From Achromobacter ruhlandii (GTDB taxonomy: Bacteria > Pseudomonadota > Gammaproteobacteria > Burkholderiales > Burkholderiaceae_B), in contig NZ_CADIJL010000043.1 in assembly GCF_902859695.1 (NCBI RefSeq), positions 1 through 49,069 of the forward strand: DNA of 49,069 bases, given 5' to 3'. Numbering within the stretch: the first letter of the stretch is position 1; the number at the start of each line of letters is the position of its first letter. The translations under genes and the position numbers were made by a program. Positions 41,225 through 48,415 of the stretch are shown in pieces. The notes beneath the pieces are model-generated. The model was not told the origin of the DNA. It did not search any database and saw only the letters and a program-made list of their open reading frames with translations.

Positions 41225-42130
41225 ATGACGCCAACCCACGAGGCTTCCACAAGCTCGGTGGTGAGCGACGATGAAGTCGCCGCCATGATTACCGGCAAAG
41301 ACGGCCTGCGCGTGCTGCTGCAACCGCAGGTGGACCTGATGACCGGCCGCATCGTATCGGCCGAGGCGCTTGCGCGCTGGCAACACCCCAGGCTGGGCAT
41401 CGTGATGCCCGCCGAGTTCATTCCCACCGTCAACCGGCTCGGGTTGGATCGCACCCTGTTCGAGCGGGTCGCGCAGCGCGTCATCGACATGCTGCAGACC
41501 ATGCGCCGTGCCGGCATGGCGATTCCAGTGGCCATCAATGCGCCGGCCTCGACGCTGTCGGATGAGCGCGCGGTCGATTTCCTGCTGGCGCGCATCCATG
41601 CGGCCGAACTGCCGGCCTCGCTGCTGCGCGTCGAACTGACCGAGGATCAGCCGATCAAGGAGCTCGACGTCCTGCGCGCCACGCTGGCGAAACTGGAAGA
41701 GGCCGGGTGCGAGGTCAGCCTGGACGACTTCGGCACCGGTCACGCGTCCCTGAAATTGCTGTCGGCCATTCCCCTCTCGGAAGTCAAGATCGACCAGTAT
41801 TTCGTCACCCGCATGCGCCGCAGCGCGGTGGCGTTCGAGGTCTTGCGCACCGCGGCCGAACTGGCTACCCGGATGGGCTGGCGCGTGGTGGCCGAAGGCG
41901 TCGAGAACGTCGCGGATATCCCCGCCTTGCGCGCGGCGGGCTGCCGCTACGGCCAGGGCTACGCGCTGGGTCGGCCCATGCCGCTGGACGATCTGCTGAT
42001 GCGCCTGCGGGTCCAGCGCGACCGCGGCGAACCGCTGGCGGCGCCGGCCAGTTACGCCTCGGCCTGGCTGGATGCCTTCGATCCGCAGGACGCGGAGACC
42101 GGCCTGCCGGCCCACGTCACTACGCAGTAA
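41225..42130 (+). CDS. EAL-domain c-di-GMP phosphodiesterase (stand-alone)
   Basis: A 301-aa protein consisting of a short N-terminus and one EAL domain (residues ~20-270). Catalytic positions are intact: AEALARW, AINAPAS, VELTEDQ, LDDFGTGHASL, VKIDQ and VAEGVEN. It should degrade c-di-GMP. Its sequence is close to the EAL part of the REC-EAL protein at 13802, as if derived from it without the receiver. ATG 41225 follows AGGAG; a TTG at 41162 lies in the same frame but is unsupported. The C-terminal ~30 residues are not conserved. Confidence 0.9.
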   Translation: MTPTHEASTSSVVSDDEVAAMITGKDGLRVLLQPQVDLMTGRIVSAEALARWQHPRLGIVMPAEFIPTVNRLGLDRTLFERVAQRVIDMLQTMRRAGMAIPVAINAPASTLSDERAVDFLLARIHAAELPASLLRVELTEDQPIKELDVLRATLAKLEEAGCEVSLDDFGTGHASLKLLSAIPLSEVKIDQYFVTRMRRSAVAFEVLRTAAELATRMGWRVVAEGVENVADIPALRAAGCRYGQGYALGRPMPLDDLLMRLRVQRDRGEPLAAPASYASAWLDAFDPQDAETGLPAHVTTQ

Positions 42131-42184
42131 GGGCCGGCTCTCCGCCACCCGCGGCGGGCGGCGCTTTCTACCCTTCATGTCCTG

Positions 42185-42194
42185 AATTTACCGG
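42185..42194. promoter_or_regulatory. Half copy of the candidate UAS motif
   Basis: AATTTACCGG, whose complement CCGGTAAATT shares CGGTAAAT with the 17-bp motif at 24097 and 26215. It is centred about 86 bases upstream of the predicted sigma-54 start of the 42310 gene. Confidence 0.3.
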
Positions 42195-42249
42195 TGACGG
42201 GACGGTCCGCCCGCCGGCCGCGCGCGGCCGCCCGGGCGAGCGCAGGCCC

Positions 42250-42265
42250 GGGCACGGCGGTTGCT
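42250..42265 (+). promoter_or_regulatory. Sigma-54 promoter of the 42310 gene
   Basis: GGGCACGGCGGTTGCT: GG at 42251-42252, GC at 42263-42264, full consensus except the first base. It differs from the promoter at 24147 by a single base. Predicted start near 42276, 34 bases before the ATG. Confidence 0.87.
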
Positions 42266-42309
42266 AAGGCATTCCTTGCGGAATGGTTCCGCTTATCAGG
42301 AGACTTGCC

Positions 42310-42492
42310 ATGGCAAACCCGAATCAGCCCGATCAGCAAAAGCAGCCGCAAAAACAGCAATCCCAGGAAAGCCCGAAGGATCGCAACCAGCCGGGTCAGC
42401 AACAACCCGGCCACGGCGGCCAACAGATGGACAAGGACCGCAATCCCGGCCAGCAGCCGGGGCAGGCCCAGCGTCCGCAGACGCAGCGCTGA
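42310..42492 (+). CDS. Small Gln/Pro-rich hydrophilic protein
   Basis: A 60-aa protein, MANPNQPDQQKQPQKQQSQE and onward, with Gln, Pro, Asn, Gly, Lys making up most of it and no hydrophobic residues to form a core. It is disordered by composition, like small hydrophilic desiccation/stress proteins. AGGAG is seven bases before the ATG. It is driven by a strong sigma-54 promoter, the farthest one found from rpoN. Monocistronic; a 14-bp hairpin is 70 bases downstream. Confidence 0.75.
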   Translation: MANPNQPDQQKQPQKQQSQESPKDRNQPGQQQPGHGGQQMDKDRNPGQQPGQAQRPQTQR

Positions 42493-42560
42493 TGCGTTGA
42501 CGGCCTCGCGCCCAGCCCCCTTTCCGGCCTCGGCGCCGGCAGGGGCGGGGTGAGTGGCGG

Positions 42561-42594
42561 CGATGCCCGCGCGGATCCCCCCGCGCGGGCATCG
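42561..42594. repeat. Perfect 14-bp GC hairpin
   Basis: Arms CGATGCCCGCGCGG and its complement with loop ATCCCC, in the gap after the 42310 gene. There is no T run, so a factor-dependent stop or RNA stabiliser is possible rather than a standard terminator. Confidence 0.6.
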
Positions 42595-42782
42595 TCGCAT
42601 GCGCGCCCGCGACGTTCCTGGCGCGCGCCGGTCCTGGTGGCTGCGCACCGGTCAGGCCATATGGCTTGCGCCGGGGCTTTGCGCTCGCTATGGTGCGAGG
42701 CAGGGCCCGCTGCGCTACCGCTCGGACGCGCGGCCCCTGGCGCGTGACCGCGCGCCGGCCACTCTCTCTCTCGGGACTCACC

Positions 42783-43880
42783 ATGGTCAACCCTCCCGCC
42801 GCGTCTCGCCGGCGTCCGTTCGCACGCAAGTTGCCGGCGATCCTGGTGCTGGTCGTTGTCTTGCTGGCGGCGCTGGCATTCGCGGGCAAGTACGTCGCGG
42901 AACGGCGTATCGCCGCCCTGTTGGGTCCGCGCGCGCAAGTGGGACACGTGAGCCTGGGATTCAAGGAAGTGGTGTTGAGCGACGTGAAAATCACCGGCGC
43001 CGAGGGCATGGAGCCGGCCAGCGCGCGGCGCGTGGTGGCCGAACCGGAATGGCGCTCGCTGTTGGGCCGCGAAGCCGTGTTCCGCCGCATCACCGTCGAG
43101 GATTTCGATTTCACGGTCCTGCGCGGCGCTGATGGCGACATGCAGATTGCCCCCGCGTTGCAAGCGGCACTGCGCCAGGCCGATGGCGGTGAAGCCGGCG
43201 CGCGCTCGCCGTTTCGCGCCGATGAACTCATTCTGGACGGCGGCCGTCTCGAATTCGTCGATGCCGCCATCGCCCGGCCGCCCCATCGCATTCCGTTCGA
43301 CAACGTCTCCGCCAGCCTGCGGCCCCTGGCATTGCCGGCCGATGGCCAGCGCAGCGACATGACGTTCAAGGGCACGGTGCGCGAGAACCGCGTCGGCACG
43401 GCCACGGTGTTGGCCACCGGCTCGCTCGAAGTCGGCGGCAGCGATGCCGACATGACCGTGGCGGTGCGCAACATGGATATCCGCTACGCCGCCCCGTACC
43501 TGGCCGAGAACGGCGCGGGTTCGCTCGCGGGCGGCGCCATGGACCTGGACATGCGCACCACCATCGCCAAGCGGCAATTGAACGCCTCGGGAACGGTGGC
43601 CCTGCGCGACCTGAAGTTCAGCGGCGACGGCTCGCTGTTCTCCCTGCCGCGCAAGGCAGTGCTGGCGGCGCTGGAAGACCGCCATGGCACGCTGCGCATG
43701 GAATTCAAGCTTGCCGGCGGCCTCGACAATCCCAAGTTCTCGGCCTCGCGCGGATTCGCCGCCCATATCGCGCGCGGCTTCGGCCACGCCATCGGCGTGG
43801 GGGCCGAAGGCGCGGCCAGCGGCGTGGCCGGCGCGGTGAAAGACCTGGGCGACGCGATCTCCGATCTGTTCACCCAATGA
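42783..43880 (+). CDS. AsmA/DUF748-like envelope protein
   Basis: A 365-aa protein with one N-terminal membrane segment (residues ~18-40, LPAILVLVVVLLAALAFAGKY) and a beta-rich periplasmic region with the pattern of AsmA/DUF748 proteins: VGHVSLGFKEVVLSDVKITG, FRRITVEDFDFTVLR, RADELILDGGRLEFVDAAI, FDNVSASLRPLAL, and further repeats of the same kind. Such proteins bridge the periplasm in lipid transport or protein export. The C-terminus is Gly/Ala-rich (IGVGAEGAASGVAGAVKDLG). Start ATG 42783; upstream in-frame sequence is unsupported. It converges with the TonB receptor gene. Confidence 0.78.
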   Translation: MVNPPAASRRRPFARKLPAILVLVVVLLAALAFAGKYVAERRIAALLGPRAQVGHVSLGFKEVVLSDVKITGAEGMEPASARRVVAEPEWRSLLGREAVFRRITVEDFDFTVLRGADGDMQIAPALQAALRQADGGEAGARSPFRADELILDGGRLEFVDAAIARPPHRIPFDNVSASLRPLALPADGQRSDMTFKGTVRENRVGTATVLATGSLEVGGSDADMTVAVRNMDIRYAAPYLAENGAGSLAGGAMDLDMRTTIAKRQLNASGTVALRDLKFSGDGSLFSLPRKAVLAALEDRHGTLRMEFKLAGGLDNPKFSASRGFAAHIARGFGHAIGVGAEGAASGVAGAVKDLGDAISDLFTQ

Positions 43881-43881
43881 A

Positions 43882-46041
43882 TCAGAAGCGGTAGTTGGCG
43901 CTCAGTTCGACGCGCCGGCCTTCGCCCAGCAACCATTGGGTCTGGTTGTAGTAGGCGGTTTCGGCGTATTTGCGGTCGAACAGGTTGAATGCCCGCAAGG
44001 CCAGGGTCAGGTCGCGGCGCGGCTCCCATTGCAGGGCCAGGTTGGTGGTGGTGTACCCCGCCATTTCCAGCCGGTTGGCGGCATCCGCGTAGCGCTTGCC
44101 GACATAACGCAGCCCGGCGCTGGCCGTCCATTGCGGCGCGAATTTCCAGCTGACCCAGGCATTGGCCAGCCGTTGCGGCACGTCGGTGGGCACATTGCCG
44201 GCGCGCGACACGGCCGCGCCGTTGACCGATTCGCTGAAGTCGTCATAGCGGGCCCGCAGCACGGCGGCGTTCAGGTCGATACGCCACGCCGGCGTCAGCT
44301 CGACCGCCAGCGTCGCCTCCAGGCCGCGCGAGGATTGCTCGCCCACCTGGATGCGCAGCGACGGGTCGTTCGGGTCGCGCGTCACCAGGTTGTTTTTGCG
44401 GATGTGATACGCCGCCAGGGTCCACTGGCCCTTGTTGTCCCAGAAGGTCTGCTTGACGCCCACCTCGACCTGGCGGCCCTTGGACAGCTCGAAGTCCTTG
44501 TTGGCGGGCGACAGCAACAACAGGCTGCCGATGGGGTCGGCGGCTTCGGCGTACTGGCCGTAGACGGACAGCGTCGGCAATAGTTCGTAGACCGTGCCGA
44601 TGCGCCTGCCGACGTTGTTGAAGGTGGTGTCGAACGCGGTCCGGTCCGCCACCAGGTCGCGCCGCTTCAGGTCGATGTGGTCGTAACGCACGCCGCCCAG
44701 CACCGACCAGCGGCTGGTCAGCATCAGGCGGTTCTCGGCGAACAGCGCGTACTGCTCGGCGGTGTTGCGGTAGCGCGGCGTGGTGCCGGCCACGTTGATG
44801 AAACGGCCATGATCGACGTCTTGGGGATCGACCAGCGAGGTGCCCGAGTAGGGCGAGTTGTTGGTGTGCTTGAGGGAGGCGCGGTTCAGCTCGACGCCCA
44901 CGGCCACCTTGTTGGCCAGGCCGAACAGGCGGCCATCGAAGCTGGCGTCGGTGACGTTGCCGACCTGTTCCTGGTCATGGCGGATGTCGGTGTAGGCGCT
45001 GCGCTGGATCAGGCCGCTGGCGGGCTGCCAGGTGTAGTTTTCGGCGTCACGGTAGTCGCGGTCGCTGCCGATGTAGTAAAGGCGGCTGCGCACGCGGGTG
45101 GCGGGGTTGGGCGTCCATTCCGCTTTCAGCTCGGTGCGGCTGTCGCGGTAGATGATCTTGCTGTCGGCCACGTTGTAGTTCTTGCCGCGCAGGCGGTAGT
45201 CGATATCGCCATCGACCAGCGGCGTGCCGAAGTAGCGCGTCGGCTCTTGCCAGGCGTAGGCCTGGGTCAGCGTGAAGTTCAGTTCGGGCGACACGTCCAG
45301 GCGCAGCGCCGCCGTGACGGCCAGGTCGCGTGCGTCGCCCAGGCTGATGCCCGAGTCGCCGTGGTTGCCGCTCAGGTCGAGCCGGTACGACCATTTGTCA
45401 TCCAGCGCGCCGCCGCTGCCGAAGCCCAGCCGCTGCGTGTCGTGGCTGCCGACGGTGGCCTGGATCTCGTTCTCGATCGGGCCGCGGGTGGGCTTCTTGG
45501 GAATCACGTTGACCACGCCGCCGATGGCGCCTTCGCCATACAGCACCGAGGCCGGTCCGCGCAGGACTTCAATGCGGTCCACGGCCCAGGGATCGTAGAT
45601 GAAGGTCTGGCCGACGCCGCCGAACTGGCGCACGCCGTCGTACAGCATCGCCACCGAATTGGAGTCGGTGAAGCCGCGCGAGGACAGCGACGAGCCGCCA
45701 TTGCCGGGATGGCGCAGGGTGCTGATGCCGGCCGCCTGCGTGATGGCGTCGGTGACGGTGACGGCGCCGCGCTCGCGCAGTTGTTCGTTGCTCAGGATGT
45801 CGATGCTGGCCGGGGTGTCCAGCGGCGCCAGGCCCAGCAGCGTGCCGGTGCTGGCCTGGTCCAGCAGCGTGGCCGGCGGGGTGGCGCCGGAGACGGCGAT
45901 GGCGGGCAAGGTGGCGACGCCGGCGGGCGCGGCGGAGGCGGGAACGGACTGGGCGTGCAGGGCGGGAGCGAAGGCGAGCGCGGTCCAGACGGCCGCGCGC
46001 CGCGGCAGGACGCGGCGCGTCCTGGCGTAAGAAGGAAACAT
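43882..46041 (-). CDS. TonB-dependent siderophore receptor
   Basis: A 719-aa outer-membrane receptor. Signal peptide (residues ~1-31, ending PALHAQ), TonB-box-like ATLPAIAVSG, plug domain (~45-170: LDTPASIDILSNEQLRERGAVTVTDAITQAAGI, GFTDSNSVAMLYDGVRQFG, VEVLRGPASVLYGEGAIGGVVNVI-type motif) and a 22-strand barrel ending with an aromatic C-terminus (VELSANYRF). The plug is of the siderophore-receptor subfamily (TonB-siderophor). No biosynthesis or ABC transporter genes are next to it. ATG 46041 is chosen; upstream frame is low-complexity. It follows the DUF2946 gene by 49 bases, probably as an operon. Confidence 0.93.
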   Translation of the reverse strand: MFPSYARTRRVLPRRAAVWTALAFAPALHAQSVPASAAPAGVATLPAIAVSGATPPATLLDQASTGTLLGLAPLDTPASIDILSNEQLRERGAVTVTDAITQAAGISTLRHPGNGGSSLSSRGFTDSNSVAMLYDGVRQFGGVGQTFIYDPWAVDRIEVLRGPASVLYGEGAIGGVVNVIPKKPTRGPIENEIQATVGSHDTQRLGFGSGGALDDKWSYRLDLSGNHGDSGISLGDARDLAVTAALRLDVSPELNFTLTQAYAWQEPTRYFGTPLVDGDIDYRLRGKNYNVADSKIIYRDSRTELKAEWTPNPATRVRSRLYYIGSDRDYRDAENYTWQPASGLIQRSAYTDIRHDQEQVGNVTDASFDGRLFGLANKVAVGVELNRASLKHTNNSPYSGTSLVDPQDVDHGRFINVAGTTPRYRNTAEQYALFAENRLMLTSRWSVLGGVRYDHIDLKRRDLVADRTAFDTTFNNVGRRIGTVYELLPTLSVYGQYAEAADPIGSLLLLSPANKDFELSKGRQVEVGVKQTFWDNKGQWTLAAYHIRKNNLVTRDPNDPSLRIQVGEQSSRGLEATLAVELTPAWRIDLNAAVLRARYDDFSESVNGAAVSRAGNVPTDVPQRLANAWVSWKFAPQWTASAGLRYVGKRYADAANRLEMAGYTTTNLALQWEPRRDLTLALRAFNLFDRKYAETAYYNQTQWLLGEGRRVELSANYRF

Positions 46042-46090
46042 GGATATTCTCGGTAAGCCAAGGGAGCCGCGCGCGGGCGCGGCACAGAGA

Positions 46091-46495
46091 TCAGCGGGAT
46101 ACCGGGAAGGGGGGCGGGGCGCGGGCCCCCAGCGGCGGGCCGGGCGGGAAACCGTCGGCGACGGCCGGCGGGGCGCGCGCGGCCAGCGGATGGGCCATGA
46201 CCGCGCCCAGGGCGAGCAGGGGCGCGAGCGACGGCGGCAGGGCCACCGCCGCCAGCATCGCGCCCATGGGGCAGGCCGCTGCCTGCGCCGCATGGCGTTC
46301 GTCCGGGGCGTCGCTGTGCCTGGCGGGACCGGCCACCCAGACGGGGCCGGCGGCCGAGCACAACTGGATCAGCGTGCCGCTTTGCTGGGTCGCGGGCATG
46401 AAGCCCGGCGGCACCAGCGCCTTGAGCGCGAACAAGGCCAGCACCAGCCAGAGGCGGGCGGCGTCGCGGGCGGGCAAGGGGAAGGGACGGCGCAT
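46091..46495 (-). CDS. DUF2946 family protein
   Basis: A 134-aa protein beginning with a hydrophobic segment (LVLALFALKALVPPGFMP) and containing IQLCSAAGPVW, CPMGAMLAAVALPPSLAPLLALGAVMA, which is the DUF2946 pattern (a His/Cys-containing short membrane or periplasmic protein). Proteins of this family are often found next to TonB receptors and copper-related genes. Its role is unknown; a link to metal uptake is inferred from position. Two GGCGCC-centred elements sit upstream of the start. Confidence 0.8.
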   Translation of the reverse strand: MRRPFPLPARDAARLWLVLALFALKALVPPGFMPATQQSGTLIQLCSAAGPVWVAGPARHSDAPDERHAAQAAACPMGAMLAAVALPPSLAPLLALGAVMAHPLAARAPPAVADGFPPGPPLGARAPPPFPVSR

Positions 46496-46574
46496 GATCG
46501 GCGCCCATTCTAGGGCCTATCGGCGCCGGACGGAACCCGTCGCCGAGGTGGCCGGGGGTGGGCGGCGCGCCGGC

Positions 46575-47288
46575 CTATACCGTGCGCGCGGCCCAGAAGG
46601 CGGTGCGCACGCCCGGCGCGGCGGCGATGCGCGCGGTCACGCGGTCCAGGTCGAGCTCGTCCACCGAGGCCTCGCTCAGCGCCGCCTCGATCTCGACCTC
46701 GTGCTCGCCGAACTGGTCGATCTTCAATTCAGACAGGGGCAACTGTTCGGTCTCCAGCACGTCTTCGAGAACGGTCATGGCGGCCTGGCGCTGGTCGACG
46801 TGGGCGATGACGTGGATCACGGTGGTGACTTCCGTGGTCTGCGCGTCGACCGGCTGGCGGTTGATGTAGCTGACCACCGGCCGCAGCAGCGTATTGGCCG
46901 CGAGCACGAAGGCCGTCGCCGCCAGGGCCTCCAGGATCAGCGAGGCGCCGGCGCAGGCGCCGATGGCGGCCGAGCCCCACAACGTGGCGGCGGTGTTCAG
47001 GCCGCGGATGCTGCCGCCCTCGCGCATGATGGCGCCGGCCCCCAGGAAGCCGACGCCGGACACCACATAGGAAATCACGCGCGCGCCGCCGTCGGGGCCG
47101 CCGACGCGGAATGCCATGTCGACGAAGATGGCCGCGCCCACCGCCACCAGTGCATTGGTGCGCAGTCCGGCGGTGCGTTGGCGGTACTGGCGCTCGAAGC
47201 CGACGATGGACCCGAGCACGAAGGCCGTGGCCAGGCTGATCAGGGTATTGGCCAGCGTCAGCAGCTGGATGTTTTCGAAGTTCTTCAT
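46575..47288 (-). CDS. MgtC/SapB family membrane protein
   Basis: A 237-aa protein with an N-terminal MgtC membrane domain of about five hydrophobic segments (residues ~10-140): FVLGSIVGFERQYRQRTAGLRTNALVAVGAAIF, SYVVSGVGFLGAGAIMREG, GLNTAATLWGSAAIGACAG. The C-terminal part (~155-237) is a short soluble ACT-like region (TTVIHVIAHVDQRQAAMTVLEDVLE). MgtC proteins act in Mg2+ starvation, acid tolerance and virulence through control of ATP synthase and phosphate uptake. It is the third gene of an operon with a 35-aa protein and a second ACT-like protein, behind a long leader. Confidence 0.88.
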   Translation of the reverse strand: MKNFENIQLLTLANTLISLATAFVLGSIVGFERQYRQRTAGLRTNALVAVGAAIFVDMAFRVGGPDGGARVISYVVSGVGFLGAGAIMREGGSIRGLNTAATLWGSAAIGACAGASLILEALAATAFVLAANTLLRPVVSYINRQPVDAQTTEVTTVIHVIAHVDQRQAAMTVLEDVLETEQLPLSELKIDQFGEHEVEIEAALSEASVDELDLDRVTARIAAAPGVRTAFWAARTV

Positions 47289-47378
47289 CTTGTTGTTCTC
47301 GGGTTCAGCGTGTTGTGCGGGGCGCGCCGGCGGCCGGGTCTTGGCCCGGACGCGGCGCCGCCAGGGGCGGATCGGCCG

Positions 47379-47486
47379 TCAGGGCAATTGCCAGACCGAG
47401 GCCGCCGTCAGGATGAACGCCAGCACCCACAGCAGCAGCAAGGCCGCCACCCGGGCGACGAGCAGGCATTTGTACGGGTCTTTCAT
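47379..47486 (-). CDS. Small single-helix membrane protein (35 aa)
   Basis: A 35-aa protein, MKDPYKCLLVARVAALLLLW followed by more hydrophobic residues, forming one membrane segment. AAGGAGG lies seven bases before ATG 47486, a strong ribosome binding site for so short a frame. It is located between the ACT-like gene and the MgtC gene. In Salmonella, the mgtCBR operon includes a small membrane peptide (MgtR) that regulates MgtC turnover; a similar role here is a guess from position and shape. Confidence 0.72.
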   Translation of the reverse strand: MKDPYKCLLVARVAALLLLWVLAFILTAASVWQLP

Positions 47487-47506
47487 GACAGCCTCCTTTC
47501 CGTCGG

Positions 47507-47881
47507 TCAGGCCGGCAGTACCGCGATGCGGGCGCCGTCTTCGTTTTCCCAGTGCACGCGGCGCACGTCGGGGCTCTGGCCCAGCCGCAGGGCGATGGCG
47601 CTGAGCAGGCCGCGCACTTGCGGCGGGCACTGCAGCGTGACCGTGGTGCTGGCGAGCGCGCCGGTATCCGGGCGCGAGACGCGCACGTTCAGCACGCGCA
47701 GGTCCAGGGCCTGCAGCTCGTGGTAGAGCTGTTTGCGCAGCGCGTTGAGCGTGTCGGCGACGCTGACGATGGTGAACTGATAGGTGGGGATGGCGGGGCG
47801 GGCGGTGGCAACCGGGGCCGCGCCGGCGCCGCGCACGGTGGCGGCGCCATCCAGGAAGGGGAGGAATTTCTTGATGCGCAT
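47507..47881 (-). CDS. MgtC-associated ACT-like soluble protein
   Basis: A 124-aa protein: MRIKKFLPFLDGAATVRG at the start, then a beta-alpha-beta unit (YQFTIVSVADTLNALRKQLYHELQALDLRVLNVRVS) and a second unit (LASTTVTLQCPPQVRGLLSAIALRLGQSPDVRRVHWEN). The second resembles the C-terminal ACT-like domain of MgtC proteins. It may be a detached MgtC regulatory domain. ATG 47881 follows TGGAG. It is the first gene of the operon with the 35-aa protein and MgtC. No signal peptide. Confidence 0.7.
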   Translation of the reverse strand: MRIKKFLPFLDGAATVRGAGAAPVATARPAIPTYQFTIVSVADTLNALRKQLYHELQALDLRVLNVRVSRPDTGALASTTVTLQCPPQVRGLLSAIALRLGQSPDVRRVHWENEDGARIAVLPA

Positions 47882-48161
47882 GATCGTCTCCAGGGGGAGT
47901 ACGGTGGAAAAGTCCACATGCATGCGCCGCCGATCCGGCACGGCACGGGCGCAACAAGGCGCGCGGTTCGCGTCGGCAAAGCGGGTATCGGGTAAGGCCC
48001 GGGGCGGGGCAGCGGGGCTGCCGGAGCCGGATGGCCGTGTCCTGGCTTTACGCAGGACTCGGCAGAAAACTCTGCGGATCCTGCGTCAAGCGGCGCAAGC
48101 AGTCGTGTATCGACTACATCCGTCGTTGTCCACAATGATCTCGGGGTGGTTGAAGGTGCCG
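47882..48161 (-). promoter_or_regulatory. Long structured 5' leader of the mgtC-type operon
   Basis: About 280 bases between the predicted transcription start (~48161) and the first start codon, with no convincing gene. It contains a nested hairpin at 48050-48086 (outer 8-bp stem ACGCAGGA/TCCTGCGT, inner 5-bp stem GCAGA/TCTGC with loop AAAC), plus further GC-rich stems near 48000-48035. mgtC/mgtA-type operons are commonly controlled through such leaders by Mg2+, proline or ATP. I do not recognise an M-box or any named riboswitch. Confidence 0.5.
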
Positions 48162-48164
48162 CAA

Positions 48165-48199
48165 TTATAGAAAGGCATCAGGGAAAACACCAAGAACAA
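48165..48199 (-). promoter_or_regulatory. Sigma-70 promoter of the mgtC-type operon
   Basis: Minus strand TATAAT -10 (48169-48164 region, in TTTCTATAATTGC) with TTGGTG about 18 bases upstream as -35. This is the best sigma-70-type promoter in the region and places the transcription start near 48160. Confidence 0.6.
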
Positions 48200-48217
48200 A
48201 TTACAGGACGCAAGGAA

Positions 48218-48372
48218 AGGCCCCCACGCTCCGCCGCTGCGTGGGTCGCTGCCCCCCAAGGGGGCGTTTTTGCCTTGGGGCGGCCTGGCGGAAAGGGAGG
48301 CCCCCACGCTCCGCCGCTGCGCGGGTCGCTGCCCCCCAAGGGGGCGCCTTTTGCCTTGGGGCGGCCCGGCGG
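48218..48372. repeat. Two tandem GC-rich interspersed repeats
   Basis: Two copies of a ~75-bp element (48218-48291 and 48298-48372), each AGGCCCCCACGCTCCGCCGC followed by a TGCGYGGGTCGCTGCCCCCCA region and an inverted AAGGGGGCG...TTTTGCCTTGGGGCGGCC part. Each can fold on itself through CCCCCAAGGGGG. This type of element recurs in Bordetella/Achromobacter genomes at gene ends; here it lies between the mgtC operon promoter and the cytochrome c terminator. Confidence 0.85.
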
Positions 48373-48373
48373 C

Positions 48374-48408
48374 AAAAAAACCGCCCGGCCAATACGTTGG
48401 CCGGGCGG
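48374..48408 (-). terminator. Intrinsic terminator of the cytochrome c gene
   Basis: A perfect 12-bp stem (CCGCCCGGCCAA/TTGGCCGGGCGG, 48381-48392 and 48397-48408, loop TACG) is followed on the minus strand by TTTTTTT (48380-48374). It begins 8 bases after the stop codon of the cytochrome gene. Confidence 0.93.
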
Positions 48409-48415
48409 GCGGCGT

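Noticed and set aside
47941..47960. GGCACGGCACGGGC as a sigma-54 promoter
   Set aside because: The -12 part reads GGGC instead of TTGC and it points away from any gene.
48050..48086. Nested hairpin as a terminator
   Set aside because: No T run follows on either strand; treated instead as part of the mgtC leader.
47882..48161. M-box or yybP-ykoY riboswitch in the mgtC leader
   Set aside because: I could not find the conserved core bases of either class; only generic stems are visible.
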